The notes: generated by a model from the sequence alone, not told the origin. 64,000 bases of DNA from Deltaproteobacteria bacterium (GCA_947445035.1 CANFCK010000001.1:548044-612043); one strand, 5' to 3'; positions 8,598 to 17,598 are shown, numbered from the stretch's first letter. Numbers and translations are program-made.

Positions 8598-9302
8598 TCA
8601 GGATAAGACCGCGGCCCCCGTGGCGAGGCCGCGCGCGGTGGCTTCGCCCTTGCTTACCCAGTGGATGCACGTCACCGGGCACGCCTCGATGGCGTCCTGA
8701 ATGAGGTCCATCGGGCCGTCCTGCGCGATGGGCGAAGCCTTGGCGTCGGCGGGGAGCACGAACACCTGCTCCGTCTGCTCGACGCAGGTTCCGCAGGAGA
8801 TGCATTCCCATTGGTCGATGGCCAGCAGTTTCCCCGCGGCTTTGGCCCGCGAGGACTCGTTGTCCAGCGGACCCCAGTACGCCTCGCCGTCGCCGGCGTG
8901 GTTGAGGCCAACGGCCCCGGTGATGGCGCTGACGTCGCGACCGTTGGCCTTGGCGCGCGCGAGGTAATGGCCGAGGTCGGTGGAGCCGGTGTCGGCATGG
9001 ACGATCTTCGCCGCGGCCACCGCCGCCGCCGCGGCCGCCAGCGAGCCGGACCCGGCCAGCGGAAGGGTCGGGCGCTCGGCGTAGGCGGTGTGCTCGATCA
9101 CCAAGGTGGGCGGCTCCTCGTGGGGAACGACCACCGGGGTCGAGACCCGTTCGACGGGGGGCAAGACGACCGGCGGGACCGGAAGGATCGTTGCGCCTGC
9201 CGAGTTCGTCGCGACGCGCAAAGAGTCGTTGGCGCCCACACGCCGTTCGGTCAACGCCGACTTGACGGTCTCGCGGAGGCCTTGCCGAAAGCGCGACAAC
9301 AT
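8598..9302 (-). CDS. 4Fe-4S ferredoxin with long N-terminal extension
   Basis: 234 aa. The C-terminal domain (about 160-218) carries CISCGTC (C167, C170, C173) and ACPVTC (C208, C212), a single [4Fe-4S] site plus one spare cysteine. The first about 160 residues are unusual: a Pro/Val-rich low-complexity segment (40-80), an Ala run (85-100) and a conserved-looking stretch around GHYLARAKANGRDV. The start ATG overlaps the stop of the upstream 2Fe-2S ferredoxin (ATGA), so the two are made together and probably share an electron route. No partner oxidoreductase is adjacent, so the acceptor is unknown. Confidence 0.85.
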   Translation of the reverse strand: MLSRFRQGLRETVKSALTERRVGANDSLRVATNSAGATILPVPPVVLPPVERVSTPVVVPHEEPPTLVIEHTAYAERPTLPLAGSGSLAAAAAAVAAAKIVHADTGSTDLGHYLARAKANGRDVSAITGAVGLNHAGDGEAYWGPLDNESSRAKAAGKLLAIDQWECISCGTCVEQTEQVFVLPADAKASPIAQDGPMDLIQDAIEACPVTCIHWVSKGEATARGLATGAAVLS

Positions 9303-9622
9303 CAGGCGTCTCGCAGGACGAGGCGGGCCACCGGGCGGCCGCCGTGCAGGTGCTCACGCACGATCTCGGCCACGTCCGCGACCGTGACGCCCGCATACCA
9401 GGTGCCCTCGGGGTAGACGACCAGCGTGGGCCCCTGACGACACGGCCCGAGGCAATTGGTGGTGTTGAGCTTCACCGTTTCCAAGAGCGCGTCGTCAACC
9501 TCGATCGCCGCGGTCAGGGCGTTGGAGACGTCGAGACAGCCCCGGTCGGCGCAGGAGCCCTTGGGATGACCGAGGGGGCGGCGGTTGGTGCAGACGAAGA
9601 TGTGATGGCGCCAGGACGGCAT
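9302..9622 (-). CDS. Thioredoxin-like [2Fe-2S] ferredoxin
   Basis: 106 aa. Cysteines C11, C24, C57 and C61 have the spacing of the thioredoxin-fold 2Fe-2S ferredoxins (Shethna/Aquifex Fd type and NuoE C-terminal domain): Cx12C, then CLGPC. C29 is extra. The core FVCTNRR...LNTTNCLGPCRQGPTLVVYPEGTWYAGV is typical. A small soluble electron carrier. Its last codons overlap the start of the 4Fe-4S ferredoxin gene, indicating a two-gene ferredoxin operon. Confidence 0.93.
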   Translation of the reverse strand: MPSWRHHIFVCTNRRPLGHPKGSCADRGCLDVSNALTAAIEVDDALLETVKLNTTNCLGPCRQGPTLVVYPEGTWYAGVTVADVAEIVREHLHGGRPVARLVLRDA

Positions 9623-9676
9623 CCGACGACTATAGCCGCGCCTGACCCAGTCCTGACGTAGTCGATCCCGCCAAAC

Positions 9677-11461
9677 TCACGGCAACACGAGCGCCAGGAG
9701 CGCCACCGCGCCCGCGACGACCATCGGCCACCCGAACTCCACCGCCCAGCCGAACGAAAGGGCGACCATCGCCAAGCCGTTGTTCAGGGCGTGGGCGAGC
9801 ATCCCGGGGATCACGCTGCGGCTGCGAATCGAGACAAAACCGAGGAGCAAACCCAGCACCATCGTCGGGAAAAACCGGAAAAGGCTGAGGTGGAACATGC
9901 CGAAGGCGAGCGCGGTCACCACGACGGCCACCCCCGACGGGCCGCGGCTCCGCCACAGGCCGAAGAACGCCCCGCGGAAGAGCAGCTCTTCACAAATGCC
10001 CGGAAGCACCGCAAAGAAAAGCAGAAGCTGCCAGAGCGGCATCGCGTCTGGGAACATTCCCTCGAACAACGACGTCGGCGCCGGCAGCACCAGGCCCACC
10101 AGCTCCCCCACGCAGAGCGCCAGCCCGGGCATCGACACCCCAACCACGACGGCGCGGAGCCACTCGCGGAAGGGCGCGGTGTGCAAGCGGAGCGTGCCGA
10201 CGACGGGGAGGCCGAGCCACCAGGGCGTCGCTAGCGCCAGCGGCACGAAGAGGCCCAGCTGGGTGAAGGCCATCCCGGCTCGGATGTCCAACGCCTGGGC
10301 GGTCTGGCCCAGAAACCACAGGCACAAACACGCGATCGCGAATAGCGTCAACGCATCGGCTCGGTAGTCGCCGCGCAGCCGCCGCTGCGACGACCCCCGG
10401 CTGCCGAGGATCACGTCCTCCCGGCCGATGAGGCGGGACCCGAAGTACAAGGCGGCAGCCGCGAATCCGGCGTGCGCCGAAAACGCCAGCGTCAGGAGGA
10501 GCGGGTCCACCCGCTCGCAAACGACCTCTCGGAGGGCGAGCGCCAGCCCGGTGACCGGGAGCACGGCGGTGATCGCGGTCAATCGGATGCCCGGAAGCAG
10601 CGCGGCGCCAGCGAGCAAAAGCGGCACGATCAAAACCGGCATGGTGAGCACCTGACCGGACTTGAAGTCCGAGGCCCAGGCCGCGGCCGCGCACAAGACC
10701 GCGGACAAGAGCACCGCCATCGGCAAAAAGAGCAGCACCGCCAGCGCAACCGTGGTGGCCGGGAGGTCCATGTCCAGAAGAAATCTGGCGCTCATCCACG
10801 ATGAAAAACCAGAGAGCACGGTGCTGAGGCCGGTGAAGACCAGCACAAGGAGAAACTTGCCGCCGAGCACCAGCCGCCGATCCACCGCGGTGGTCAAAAG
10901 GGTCTCGACCGTGCCCCGCTCTTTTTCGCCGGTGACGACGTCCAGTGCCGTGTAGAGCCCCCCGGTCAAAAGCGTGAACAACAGCAAAAGCGGGAGCATA
11001 CCCGCCGCGGTCTGCCGTGTTTTCTCCGCCTTGGTCATCGTGTCGTGCGTTTCGACACGCCGGGTCGCCGTGGCGGTCCGAAGGTCGTCGAGCGCCGCTC
11101 GCAGGCGGGCACGCGCGTCCAAGCTGTCGGGCTCGCGGCTGTCCCACCACAGCTCGGCGCCCTCGGTCGTGCGCCGCGCCGCGGCATCCACCGTGCCGTC
11201 CCGGACCGCCGCTTCGAGCTCGGCGACGTCGATGCGACGGAGATTGTCGGGGATCGCAAATGCCGGCTCTATCGCGACGACCAAGACCTGGGCGTCTGCC
11301 CTTTCCTGGGATCGACGCACGACCTCGGCGCCCACCGCGCCGAGCAGCGGGTACACCACCAACGGCACCACCACCATCAGCAACAGGGTGAGTGGGTCGC
11401 GAAGGTGCTGACGCAGCTCCGCCGCGAGGATCACCCGCAAGATGCGCAGGGCCTCCTTCAC
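9677..11461 (-). CDS. ABC-2 permease fused to a CPBP intramembrane protease
   Basis: 594 aa. Residues 1-350 are a NatB-type ABC-2 permease: helix at 22-45, an extracytoplasmic domain at about 50-150, VTGEKERGTVETLL (177-190) before the helix bundle. Residues about 370-590 are a CAAX/CPBP (Rce1-like) glutamic protease with EELLFR (E491, E492, R496), H524 in FGMFHLSL, and HALNN (H557, N561). All three catalytic motifs are intact. The start overlaps the ATPase stop (ATGA). It probably exports, or exports and processes, a hydrophobic peptide or prenylated substrate with the upstream ATPase and permease. Such fusions are known in several phyla; substrates are undefined. Confidence 0.9.
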   Translation of the reverse strand: MKEALRILRVILAAELRQHLRDPLTLLLMVVVPLVVYPLLGAVGAEVVRRSQERADAQVLVVAIEPAFAIPDNLRRIDVAELEAAVRDGTVDAAARRTTEGAELWWDSREPDSLDARARLRAALDDLRTATATRRVETHDTMTKAEKTRQTAAGMLPLLLLFTLLTGGLYTALDVVTGEKERGTVETLLTTAVDRRLVLGGKFLLVLVFTGLSTVLSGFSSWMSARFLLDMDLPATTVALAVLLFLPMAVLLSAVLCAAAAWASDFKSGQVLTMPVLIVPLLLAGAALLPGIRLTAITAVLPVTGLALALREVVCERVDPLLLTLAFSAHAGFAAAALYFGSRLIGREDVILGSRGSSQRRLRGDYRADALTLFAIACLCLWFLGQTAQALDIRAGMAFTQLGLFVPLALATPWWLGLPVVGTLRLHTAPFREWLRAVVVGVSMPGLALCVGELVGLVLPAPTSLFEGMFPDAMPLWQLLLFFAVLPGICEELLFRGAFFGLWRSRGPSGVAVVVTALAFGMFHLSLFRFFPTMVLGLLLGFVSIRSRSVIPGMLAHALNNGLAMVALSFGWAVEFGWPMVVAGAVALLALVLP

Positions 11462-12192
11462 GCGGGATCGCCCCGGACCAGCTGAACGAAGACGTCTTCG
11501 AAGCGGTCGCGACCCGTTTGTGCGCGCAGCTCGGCGACCGTTCCGGTAGCGAGCACCACGCCACCGTGGATGACCACCACCCGATCGCAGAGCCGCTCGG
11601 CCTCGCCCATGATGTGCGTGCTGTAGAGGATGCAGCGGCCACGGGCGCGAGCATCCTCGAGGAAGCTGAATAGGTCCTGGGCCACGAGCACATCGAGTCC
11701 CGACGTAGGCTCGTCGAAGATGAGCACCTCGGGGTCGTGCACCACCGCGCGCGCGATGCTGACCTTCTGCTTCATGCCTGTGGAGAGTCGATCACAGGGC
11801 ACGGTGCTGAACCGGCGGATGTCGAACCGATCGAGCAGGGCTTCGGCGCGCTCGGCCGCGTCGGTGCAGCCTTGGAGCGTCGCGATGTAGACCAGCACTT
11901 CCCGCGGCGTCAATCGTCCGAAAAGGCCTGTGCTCGCGCTGAGATACCCGATGCCCCGGCGCACCGCGGCCGGGTCGAGAACGACGTCGTGACCGGCCAC
12001 ACGCGCGGTCCCGGCATCCGGGGCGATGAGCGTGGCCAGCATCCGCATCGTGGTCGACTTTCCCGCGCCGTTGGGCCCGAGCAAGCCAACGATCTCGCCG
12101 CGGCCGACCTCCAGGCTCACCCCGTTCACGGCAACCACCGGCTGCCCTTCAGCGTTGACGAAGGACTTGCGCAAAGCCGTTGCGACGATCAT
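11458..12192 (-). CDS. NatA-like ABC transporter ATPase
   Basis: 244 aa from ATG 12190-12192 (GAGGAG 7 nt upstream, ATGA overlap with the permease upstream; the longer frame to 12228 is not needed). Walker A is GPNGAGKST, the signature LSTGMKQKV, Walker [13 protein letters not shown], followed by the switch His in STHIMGEAE. It matches the NatA/CcmA subfamily that drives ABC-2 exporters. It sits between two permeases of the NatB type, so a heteromeric exporter (permease, ATPase, permease-protease) is likely. Confidence 0.95.
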   Translation of the reverse strand: MIVATALRKSFVNAEGQPVVAVNGVSLEVGRGEIVGLLGPNGAGKSTTMRMLATLIAPDAGTARVAGHDVVLDPAAVRRGIGYLSASTGLFGRLTPREVLVYIATLQGCTDAAERAEALLDRFDIRRFSTVPCDRLSTGMKQKVSIARAVVHDPEVLIFDEPTSGLDVLVAQDLFSFLEDARARGRCILYSTHIMGEAERLCDRVVVIHGGVVLATGTVAELRAQTGRDRFEDVFVQLVRGDPA

Positions 12193-13208
12193 CGAAGCTC
12201 CTCTTTCGACAGCGTGCGTGCCGCCCACCCGCCGGCGACAAATCCGATCACCAACAACTCCGCCACCGCCACCACGCCCCAGGGTCCGATCGGGTGGCCA
12301 AGCAGCACTTGTCGCATTGCCAAGACGGCGTTGGTGATCGGGACGAAACCGAGCTCCGGCCCGAGCTCGGCGCGCGGCAACATCCCGAGGAGCGCCAGCA
12401 CCATCACCACCGCCGCGGCCGTGGAGGAGGTGTTCTGCGCCTGTTTGAAGCTGCGCGCCGGCGCCGCCGCGACCAAGGAGATCGCGGCGCCGGCCAACGC
12501 GGTCAGCGCAGCGAGCGGGAGGAGCGCGAGGAGCCGGCTGGGCGGGAGACCAATCGGGGCGTCAAGGAGGAAGGCGAAGTGGAAGAGGGTCACCAACGCG
12601 CCGACCAACGTTGCTGCCATCGCCAAAAGCGTGATGAGCCCGACGGTGACGAGTTTTCCGGTGACGAAGACCCACCGGGGCGCCGCCGTGACCAGGGTCG
12701 TCTCCAGCGTGCCGCGCTCCCGATCGGCGACCACCGCCTCCATCGCCGGGTACATGCTCGCGATGACCGCGAAGGTCACCAAAAGGCCGGGAAGCAGCTG
12801 GGCCAGGACGCTGGCCAGCGCTTCTTTGGCGGGGGCGACATCGTGGTTGTCGATCTCCCAGGGTTCGTCGAGAGCCTCGACCAACCGACGGCGGGCGAGG
12901 TCACTCACGGCGTCGCCGGCGCGATAGCTCACCGTGACCACCGCGCCGTCCACGGCGACGACCGCATCCGCATCGGGACCTTCTACCCGCTCCAGGGTGG
13001 TGGGCAGCTCGGCCGCGAGGGCCTCAGGAACGATCACCCGGGGGCGCAGCGACTCCTCCCAGCCATCCACCAGCGCCTGCCCCTGGGAGAACAGGAAAAG
13101 CATCAGCGGAAACAGAAAAAGCGGGGTCAGGACCGAAAAAAGAAGGGTGTTGATGTCGCGGAGGAGCTGACGCAGCTCCGCGTCGAGCACCGCGAAGAGG
13201 ACGCGCAC
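12189..13208 (-). CDS. NatB-like ABC-2 permease
   Basis: 339 aa from GTG 13206-13208. A first helix at about 20-45 is followed by an extracytoplasmic domain (50-150), then VVADRERGTLETTLVTA, the characteristic ABC-2 loop, and about five further helices. It begins 3 nt after the stop of the small secreted protein gene upstream and overlaps the ATPase start. Partner permease of the fused permease-protease downstream. Substrate unknown. Confidence 0.92.
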   Translation of the reverse strand: MRVLFAVLDAELRQLLRDINTLLFSVLTPLFLFPLMLFLFSQGQALVDGWEESLRPRVIVPEALAAELPTTLERVEGPDADAVVAVDGAVVTVSYRAGDAVSDLARRRLVEALDEPWEIDNHDVAPAKEALASVLAQLLPGLLVTFAVIASMYPAMEAVVADRERGTLETTLVTAAPRWVFVTGKLVTVGLITLLAMAATLVGALVTLFHFAFLLDAPIGLPPSRLLALLPLAALTALAGAAISLVAAAPARSFKQAQNTSSTAAAVVMVLALLGMLPRAELGPELGFVPITNAVLAMRQVLLGHPIGPWGVVAVAELLVIGFVAGGWAARTLSKEELR

Positions 13209-13211
13209 GCG

Positions 13212-13616
13212 CTACTCGGCCGCCTTCTTGTCCGTTCCGGCAACCACGTTGGCTTCGAGCGCCCAGCCCTGCGCTTTTTCGCCATCCTCGTCCGCCGGGG
13301 CCGAGAGCTCCAACCGCGTACGCTTTTCTTCCGAGAGCTTCAGCACGTCGGTCTTGGCGACGAGGATCGACCACGTGCCGTCCGCAAGGACTCGCACCTC
13401 GCTGATTTCCACGCCGAGCTGCCACCCACTCTTTCGCTTGGCCACCTCGAACATCACCCGGGCCTGCTTCCCGTCGAACCAAGGCACGAGCAGCGCGCCG
13501 GGGACCAGGCCGGGTTCGAGGTGGGTAAGGCGGACATCAAACGCCGGCCCCGCGGGGGGGGTGACGGTCACATCGAAATCGACCGCGGACGCGGTTGCGA
13601 ACAGGGCGAGCCACAT
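13212..13616 (-). CDS. Small secreted protein, unknown function
   Basis: 134 aa with a short signal-like N-terminus (MWLALFATASAVDF). The mature sequence is predicted beta-rich (VDFDVTVTPPAGPAFDVRLTHLEPG) with a charged C-terminus ending EEDGEKAQGWALE...KKAAE. No family recognised. First gene of the ABC exporter operon, with the permease 3 nt downstream, so it may be an accessory periplasmic factor. Divergent from the pseudokinase gene at 13648 with only about 30 bp between them. Confidence 0.72.
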   Translation of the reverse strand: MWLALFATASAVDFDVTVTPPAGPAFDVRLTHLEPGLVPGALLVPWFDGKQARVMFEVAKRKSGWQLGVEISEVRVLADGTWSILVAKTDVLKLSEEKRTRLELSAPADEDGEKAQGWALEANVVAGTDKKAAE

Positions 13617-13647
13617 CGAGGAAGTCTACCCGATAAAGACCGCGGAC

Positions 13648-14895
13648 GTGCTCCTCACCCCCGGCCAGAACGTCGACGGCTTCGTCGTCGCCTCGCTTTG
13701 CGACGACGGCGGGACCGGTCAGGTCTACCGGGTCCGCCGCCCCCGGAGCCGACAGGAGCGCGCGCTGAAGGTGGTGCCCGTCGAGAGCCCGGAACACCGG
13801 TTGACGCTCCTCGACGGGGTGCTGCTCGTAGCCGAACTGCGCCACCGGTGCCTCATCCCCATCGAGGACGTTCTCGAGTTGCCCGACGCGCTGGGGCTCT
13901 TGACCGAGTTCGTCGACGGTCCTTCGCTGGCGGAGGTTCTTGCCGGCGGGGAGCCCCTTGGCGCGGAAGATGGCGCGACGCTCGGGGAGCAGCTCGCTGC
14001 TTTGGTGGGGGCAGCGCACGCGGCAGGGGTCGCAAACCTGGGTCTGAGCCCCCGCAAGGTCCTGCTGGCCGAGGCGCCCGAGGGCATCGGCGTACGTGTC
14101 GTCGGCCTCGATCTCGCTCGACTGAAGAGCGCGGACCCGTCGGGGATACAGGCCGATCTTCAGGCGCTCAGGGGGCTTTTGCAGGCGCTCGGCGGCGAGG
14201 ATTCGCCCGTCCCGGAAGCGGCGATTCCGGCCGTGGCCGCGGAGTCGGCCACGGTAGCGCCCAGCACCAGCAGTTCCACGGCGCCAGCAGAGGCCCCCGC
14301 CGACCCAACGCCGGGAGTGGCAGCGCCGTTTGCCGCGCCCAAGACCGCCGCCCCGCCCGCCAGCTCGACGCTCGTGAGGCCCTGGCGCCTCCTCGGCGTT
14401 GTCGCTACGATCTTCTCCACCGCGACGCTGTGGCAGGCCGCCGAGCGCGCCGACGAAGTCCACCTGGCCGAGGCCCACTTCGTCGCCCTCGCCAACACGC
14501 TTGATGGACCCTTCCGCACCGTTCCCGCCCCGCTCGGGGGGGTGATCGCCCGCGCGGAGGGCGGGCTCATCGCGCCGGCGGCGGCCTTCGCGTCGGCGCG
14601 CGACGCTCGCGCGAGGGTGCAGCGCGGACGGGACCTGATCCGGGCGATTCGGGCCGAGTTGGCGCGGCAACGGGCCGCCGAGCTCGCAAGCGGGGGCGAG
14701 TTGGCCCTGGCGATGGGGCAGATCGAGCCGATGGACGACGCGGTCAGGGAAGCCGAAGTCGCGCTGGAGACGGCGGAGGCGCTCAGGGGGCAGTGGGCCG
14801 ACCGTGTCGCGAGCACCATCGGTTGGCTCGACGCTGACCACGCCGTCGGCGACCTGCCCGTGGCCAGCACCGGATCTCTCGCAAGTTTTCAGTAA
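13648..14895 (+). CDS. Membrane-anchored serine/threonine pseudokinase
   Basis: 415 aa from GTG 13648; the longer upstream frame is antisense to the neighbour and is rejected. The N-lobe is recognisable: glycine loop GGTGQVYRV (21-29) and the VAIK-like lysine in ALKVV (K41), then GLLTEFVDGPSLAEVL as hinge. The catalytic loop is destroyed: HRDLKPEN becomes NLGLSPRK (130-137), and DFG becomes GLD (153-155), so both catalytic Asp are Gly. A Pro/Ala linker leads to one transmembrane helix (about 247-263) and a helical C-terminal domain of about 150 residues, presumably periplasmic. Likely a scaffold or sensor rather than an enzyme. Possible partners: the adjacent ABC exporter or TolC. Confidence 0.82.
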   Translation: MLLTPGQNVDGFVVASLCDDGGTGQVYRVRRPRSRQERALKVVPVESPEHRLTLLDGVLLVAELRHRCLIPIEDVLELPDALGLLTEFVDGPSLAEVLAGGEPLGAEDGATLGEQLAALVGAAHAAGVANLGLSPRKVLLAEAPEGIGVRVVGLDLARLKSADPSGIQADLQALRGLLQALGGEDSPVPEAAIPAVAAESATVAPSTSSSTAPAEAPADPTPGVAAPFAAPKTAAPPASSTLVRPWRLLGVVATIFSTATLWQAAERADEVHLAEAHFVALANTLDGPFRTVPAPLGGVIARAEGGLIAPAAAFASARDARARVQRGRDLIRAIRAELARQRAAELASGGELALAMGQIEPMDDAVREAEVALETAEALRGQWADRVASTIGWLDADHAVGDLPVASTGSLASFQ

Positions 14896-15175
14896 ATCGG
14901 GCCGATTGGGGGTTGGGTGCGGGTGCGCTGCTGGGCCTGCGGGAGGGCGACGCACCGGAGTGGGCCAGTTTGCTCGCGCACCTCCATCACGACGACGCCG
15001 CGGCCCTTTCGGGGGCGATCGATGCGGCCCGCGCGGGCACGGGACCCGTTTTCCGAGTCGAGACCGCCGTCCCGCTCCCTGGGCTTCCGCCGCGGCGACT
15101 GGTGTGGGACGGCCTGTCGGCAAGGGGTCGTGCTTATGGCTCAGCTTTCCGACCAGCTCCGCCCCGAACTGAGGC
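14886..15175 (+). pseudogene. PAS-like remnant lacking a proper start and end
   Basis: In the frame that includes TTG 14913 the bases read ADWGLGAGALLGLREG, then WASLLAHLHHDDAAALSGAIDAA and GPVFRVETAVPLP, with third positions mostly G/C as in real genes. The pattern matches the PAS_3 fold (…LLG…W…L…HPDD…AL…G…F…VE.R). Only about 90 residues remain. There is no ribosome site or good start codon, the 5' side abuts the pseudokinase stop, and the 3' side runs into the convergent tolC-like gene. I read it as a decayed sensor gene, possibly once part of the pseudokinase neighbourhood. Confidence 0.4.
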
Positions 15176-16450
15176 CTACAGCGCGCCCGCGACCTCCAGC
15201 AGGGCCAGCGCGGCAAGATCGCTCCGCATCCGCTCCTGCATGACGCCCAGTCGCGACGCAGCCTCGCCGAGACGAGCATCCTCGAGCTCCAGGAAGGTGA
15301 TGGCGCCTGCCTCCCAGGCGACCTCGGCCAACCGCAGGTTTTCCTGGGCGAGGCCAAGCTCCTGCTCGACCGTCTCAAGCGCCTTCTGTGCGCGGGTCCA
15401 CGCCTCCCAATTGACACGAACCTGCGCGCCGGCCTGGTCCTCTTCCAGGGTCTGCGCCAAGACCGCCATCCGCTTCTGCGCCGCCGCTTCGACTTGCTTG
15501 GACAAGCGGTAGCCGCCGTCCCAAAGCACCCATTCCCCCTCGACCACGATCATCCAGAATTCGTCGCGATCCGAGAAGGCGCTGACGTTTTCGGTCCAGA
15601 CATAGGTGAAGCGACCGTTGACGTCCGGCACCCAGTCGAGCGCCCGCGCCGTCGACGCTAGCTCGGCGGCCCGCACCCGACTGCGCGAGGCGCGCACGGA
15701 GGGACGATTCTGGAGCGCGGCGTCGACGATCTGATCGGGCGATGTCCACGGCAACGATCGACGAGGCGGCAACTCCACAGGAGTATCGGTTGCAAGTCCG
15801 GTGAGCTGAGCGAACGCTCCCTCCGCCATGACCCGGGCCTCGTCGGCGCGAGCGAGGTCACGCTCGGCCCGGGACTCCGCGATCTGCGCCTGTAATTTGA
15901 CGGTCGGCGCGGCGAGACCCACGTCCACCGACTTTTGGGCCAGCACCCGATGTTTGGTGGCGCTGTCCCTCGCTTCGGCGCCGATGGCCACGCCTTCCCG
16001 CGCGACGAGAACGCCCCAGTAGGCCTCGGCGACCCCTCGCTTGATCGCGGCTTCACGCCCGGCAAGATCGTCCCGCGCCGCATCGACCGTACGATAGGCC
16101 GCGGTCAGCAGGGGCAGCGCCTTCCCCGAGAAAAGCGGCTGAATCACCGAGAAGTTCGCGTCAAACCACGTGAGTTTCTGAAGGACCACCGGATCGGTCT
16201 CGCCGAGGAGCGGCGCGAGATTCTCCGGGATCAACGCCGCTGGATCGAGAGTCAGCTCCTCGTCGTTATGGGTGTAGTTGCCCCGAAGCACGAACTTGGG
16301 CGAGACCAGCGACCAGGCGGCTGCCGTCAAGGTCCGCTCCGCCGCAAACGACTCCCGCGCCAGCTTCGTCTGGACCCCGTTGGCGTCAGCCGCAGCCCAG
16401 GCTTCGTCGAGCGTCAGGGCGTGGGCGAGACCAAGAAGAAGGAGCAGCAT
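15176..16450 (-). CDS. TolC-family outer-membrane efflux protein
   Basis: 424 aa from ATG 16448-16450; the upstream start at 16510 would precede the signal peptide. Signal MLLLLLGLAHA is followed by ALTLDEAWAAADANG, the usual first helix motif of TolC proteins. The body shows the two-fold alternating long helices and strand pairs (FSVIQPLFSGKALPLL, then later WMIVVEGEWVLWDGGYR, the equivalent strand of repeat two). Forms a trimeric channel-tunnel in the outer membrane for tripartite exporters. No membrane-fusion gene is adjacent. The nearby NatAB-type exporter and RND gene are conceivable partners only. Confidence 0.9.
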   Translation of the reverse strand: MLLLLLGLAHALTLDEAWAAADANGVQTKLARESFAAERTLTAAAWSLVSPKFVLRGNYTHNDEELTLDPAALIPENLAPLLGETDPVVLQKLTWFDANFSVIQPLFSGKALPLLTAAYRTVDAARDDLAGREAAIKRGVAEAYWGVLVAREGVAIGAEARDSATKHRVLAQKSVDVGLAAPTVKLQAQIAESRAERDLARADEARVMAEGAFAQLTGLATDTPVELPPRRSLPWTSPDQIVDAALQNRPSVRASRSRVRAAELASTARALDWVPDVNGRFTYVWTENVSAFSDRDEFWMIVVEGEWVLWDGGYRLSKQVEAAAQKRMAVLAQTLEEDQAGAQVRVNWEAWTRAQKALETVEQELGLAQENLRLAEVAWEAGAITFLELEDARLGEAASRLGVMQERMRSDLAALALLEVAGAL

Positions 16451-16526
16451 GGCGTGACCGGCGCGCGCCCCCCCTACCGCGGTTCGGGCCTGGGGTGCCA
16501 CCCTGGGCATCGGTTACGCCGGGCCG

Positions 16527-17555
16527 GTGTTCGCGCTGCTGCTCATTTTGTCGTGCGAGGCGGAGCCGGCCAGCGACGAAGACTGTCCGCTCACGACCAA
16601 TCAGCCCGTCCAGACCGCCGATCACGCGACCATCGCCCTGCACCACCACCCGGGCCGCGGCGCGCCCGTGCTGCTCGTGCACGGGGTTTCGAGCAACGCG
16701 CGCTTCTGGGACCTCGATGCAGAGCACTCGCTGGCGGTATGGCTCGTGGGCGAAGGTTTCGACCCCTGGGTCATGGACCTGCGCGGGCATGGTCGCGCCC
16801 GGCGCGATGCGGACGGCACCCCGCAGCTGAGCGGCTGGACCGTCGATGAGTACGGTACCGCCGATGTTGCAGCGGCGGTAGCCTACGTCCGATCCGTGAC
16901 CGGCTACCAGAAGCTAGGGTACGTCGGCCACTCGATGGGAGGCATGGTGGGCGCGATCTACGTCGCCTCGGGTCACGACGATCTGTCGGCAATGGTCATG
17001 GTCGGCAGCCCCGCGACCTTCGACCGGGACGCACCGCTGGTGGAGAGCGCGAGGGTTGCGCTGGGCGTCGCCGGCGCCAGCATGTTCTGGATTGAGTCCG
17101 GGGCAGGCGGGGAGATCGCAGCCGCCTTCGGCACCCGTTCCCCGGTGCAGGTGCAGCGCCACCTGTACAATGCCGAACACTTCGCGCCCGAGACCGAGCG
17201 CCGTATGCTCCGCACCATCGCCTCACCGATGTCGCGACAAGAAATGCAGCACTTCGCGCGTATGCTCACCCACGAGCGCTTCGAGAGCGCCGACGGCGCG
17301 CTGGACTGGACCGCAGAGTTCCGTAAAGTGGCGCCGCCGACCCTCGCCATCTCGGGGAGTCGCGACAAGGTCGGGCTGAGCAAGATCGTCGCCCCGTGGG
17401 CGGAGGGCTTGCCAGGACCGGCGAAGTACCTGGATATCGCGGACTACGGCCACCTGGACCTGGGGCTGGGCGAAGACGCCGAACGCGACGTGTTTCCCCA
17501 CATCGCCGCGTGGCTGGCTGCGTATCCGCCGTCATCCGGAGGGGTTCGGCCGTAG
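16527..17555 (+). CDS. Alpha/beta hydrolase lipoprotein
   Basis: 342 aa from GTG 16527 with a very short lipoprotein signal (FALLLILSC). Alpha/beta hydrolase core: oxyanion-hole segment VLLVHGVSSNARFWD, nucleophile elbow GHSMGG, Asp in ISGSRDKVG and His in DYGHLDLGLG, so the Ser-Asp-His triad is complete. A cap region with a helical insert lies between the nucleophile and Asp. Probably an esterase or peptidase-like hydrolase anchored in a membrane facing the periplasm. Divergent from the TolC gene with about 75 bp between. Confidence 0.88.
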   Translation: MFALLLILSCEAEPASDEDCPLTTNQPVQTADHATIALHHHPGRGAPVLLVHGVSSNARFWDLDAEHSLAVWLVGEGFDPWVMDLRGHGRARRDADGTPQLSGWTVDEYGTADVAAAVAYVRSVTGYQKLGYVGHSMGGMVGAIYVASGHDDLSAMVMVGSPATFDRDAPLVESARVALGVAGASMFWIESGAGGEIAAAFGTRSPVQVQRHLYNAEHFAPETERRMLRTIASPMSRQEMQHFARMLTHERFESADGALDWTAEFRKVAPPTLAISGSRDKVGLSKIVAPWAEGLPGPAKYLDIADYGHLDLGLGEDAERDVFPHIAAWLAAYPPSSGGVRP

Positions 17556-17598
17556 GGAGGGGGTGGGAACCGAGTCAGCGGCCCGGCGCAGCCTACCG

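Noticed and set aside
13228-13647. N-terminal 140-codon extension of the pseudokinase frame
   Set aside because: It lies opposite the secreted-protein gene and is Ser/Thr/Arg-rich without homology-like features; the kinase fold starts after GTG 13648.
12180-14504. 774-codon plus-strand open frame
   Set aside because: Runs antisense to two ABC permease/secreted-protein genes and out of frame through the pseudokinase; it is low-complexity and Arg-rich, typical of high-GC shadows.
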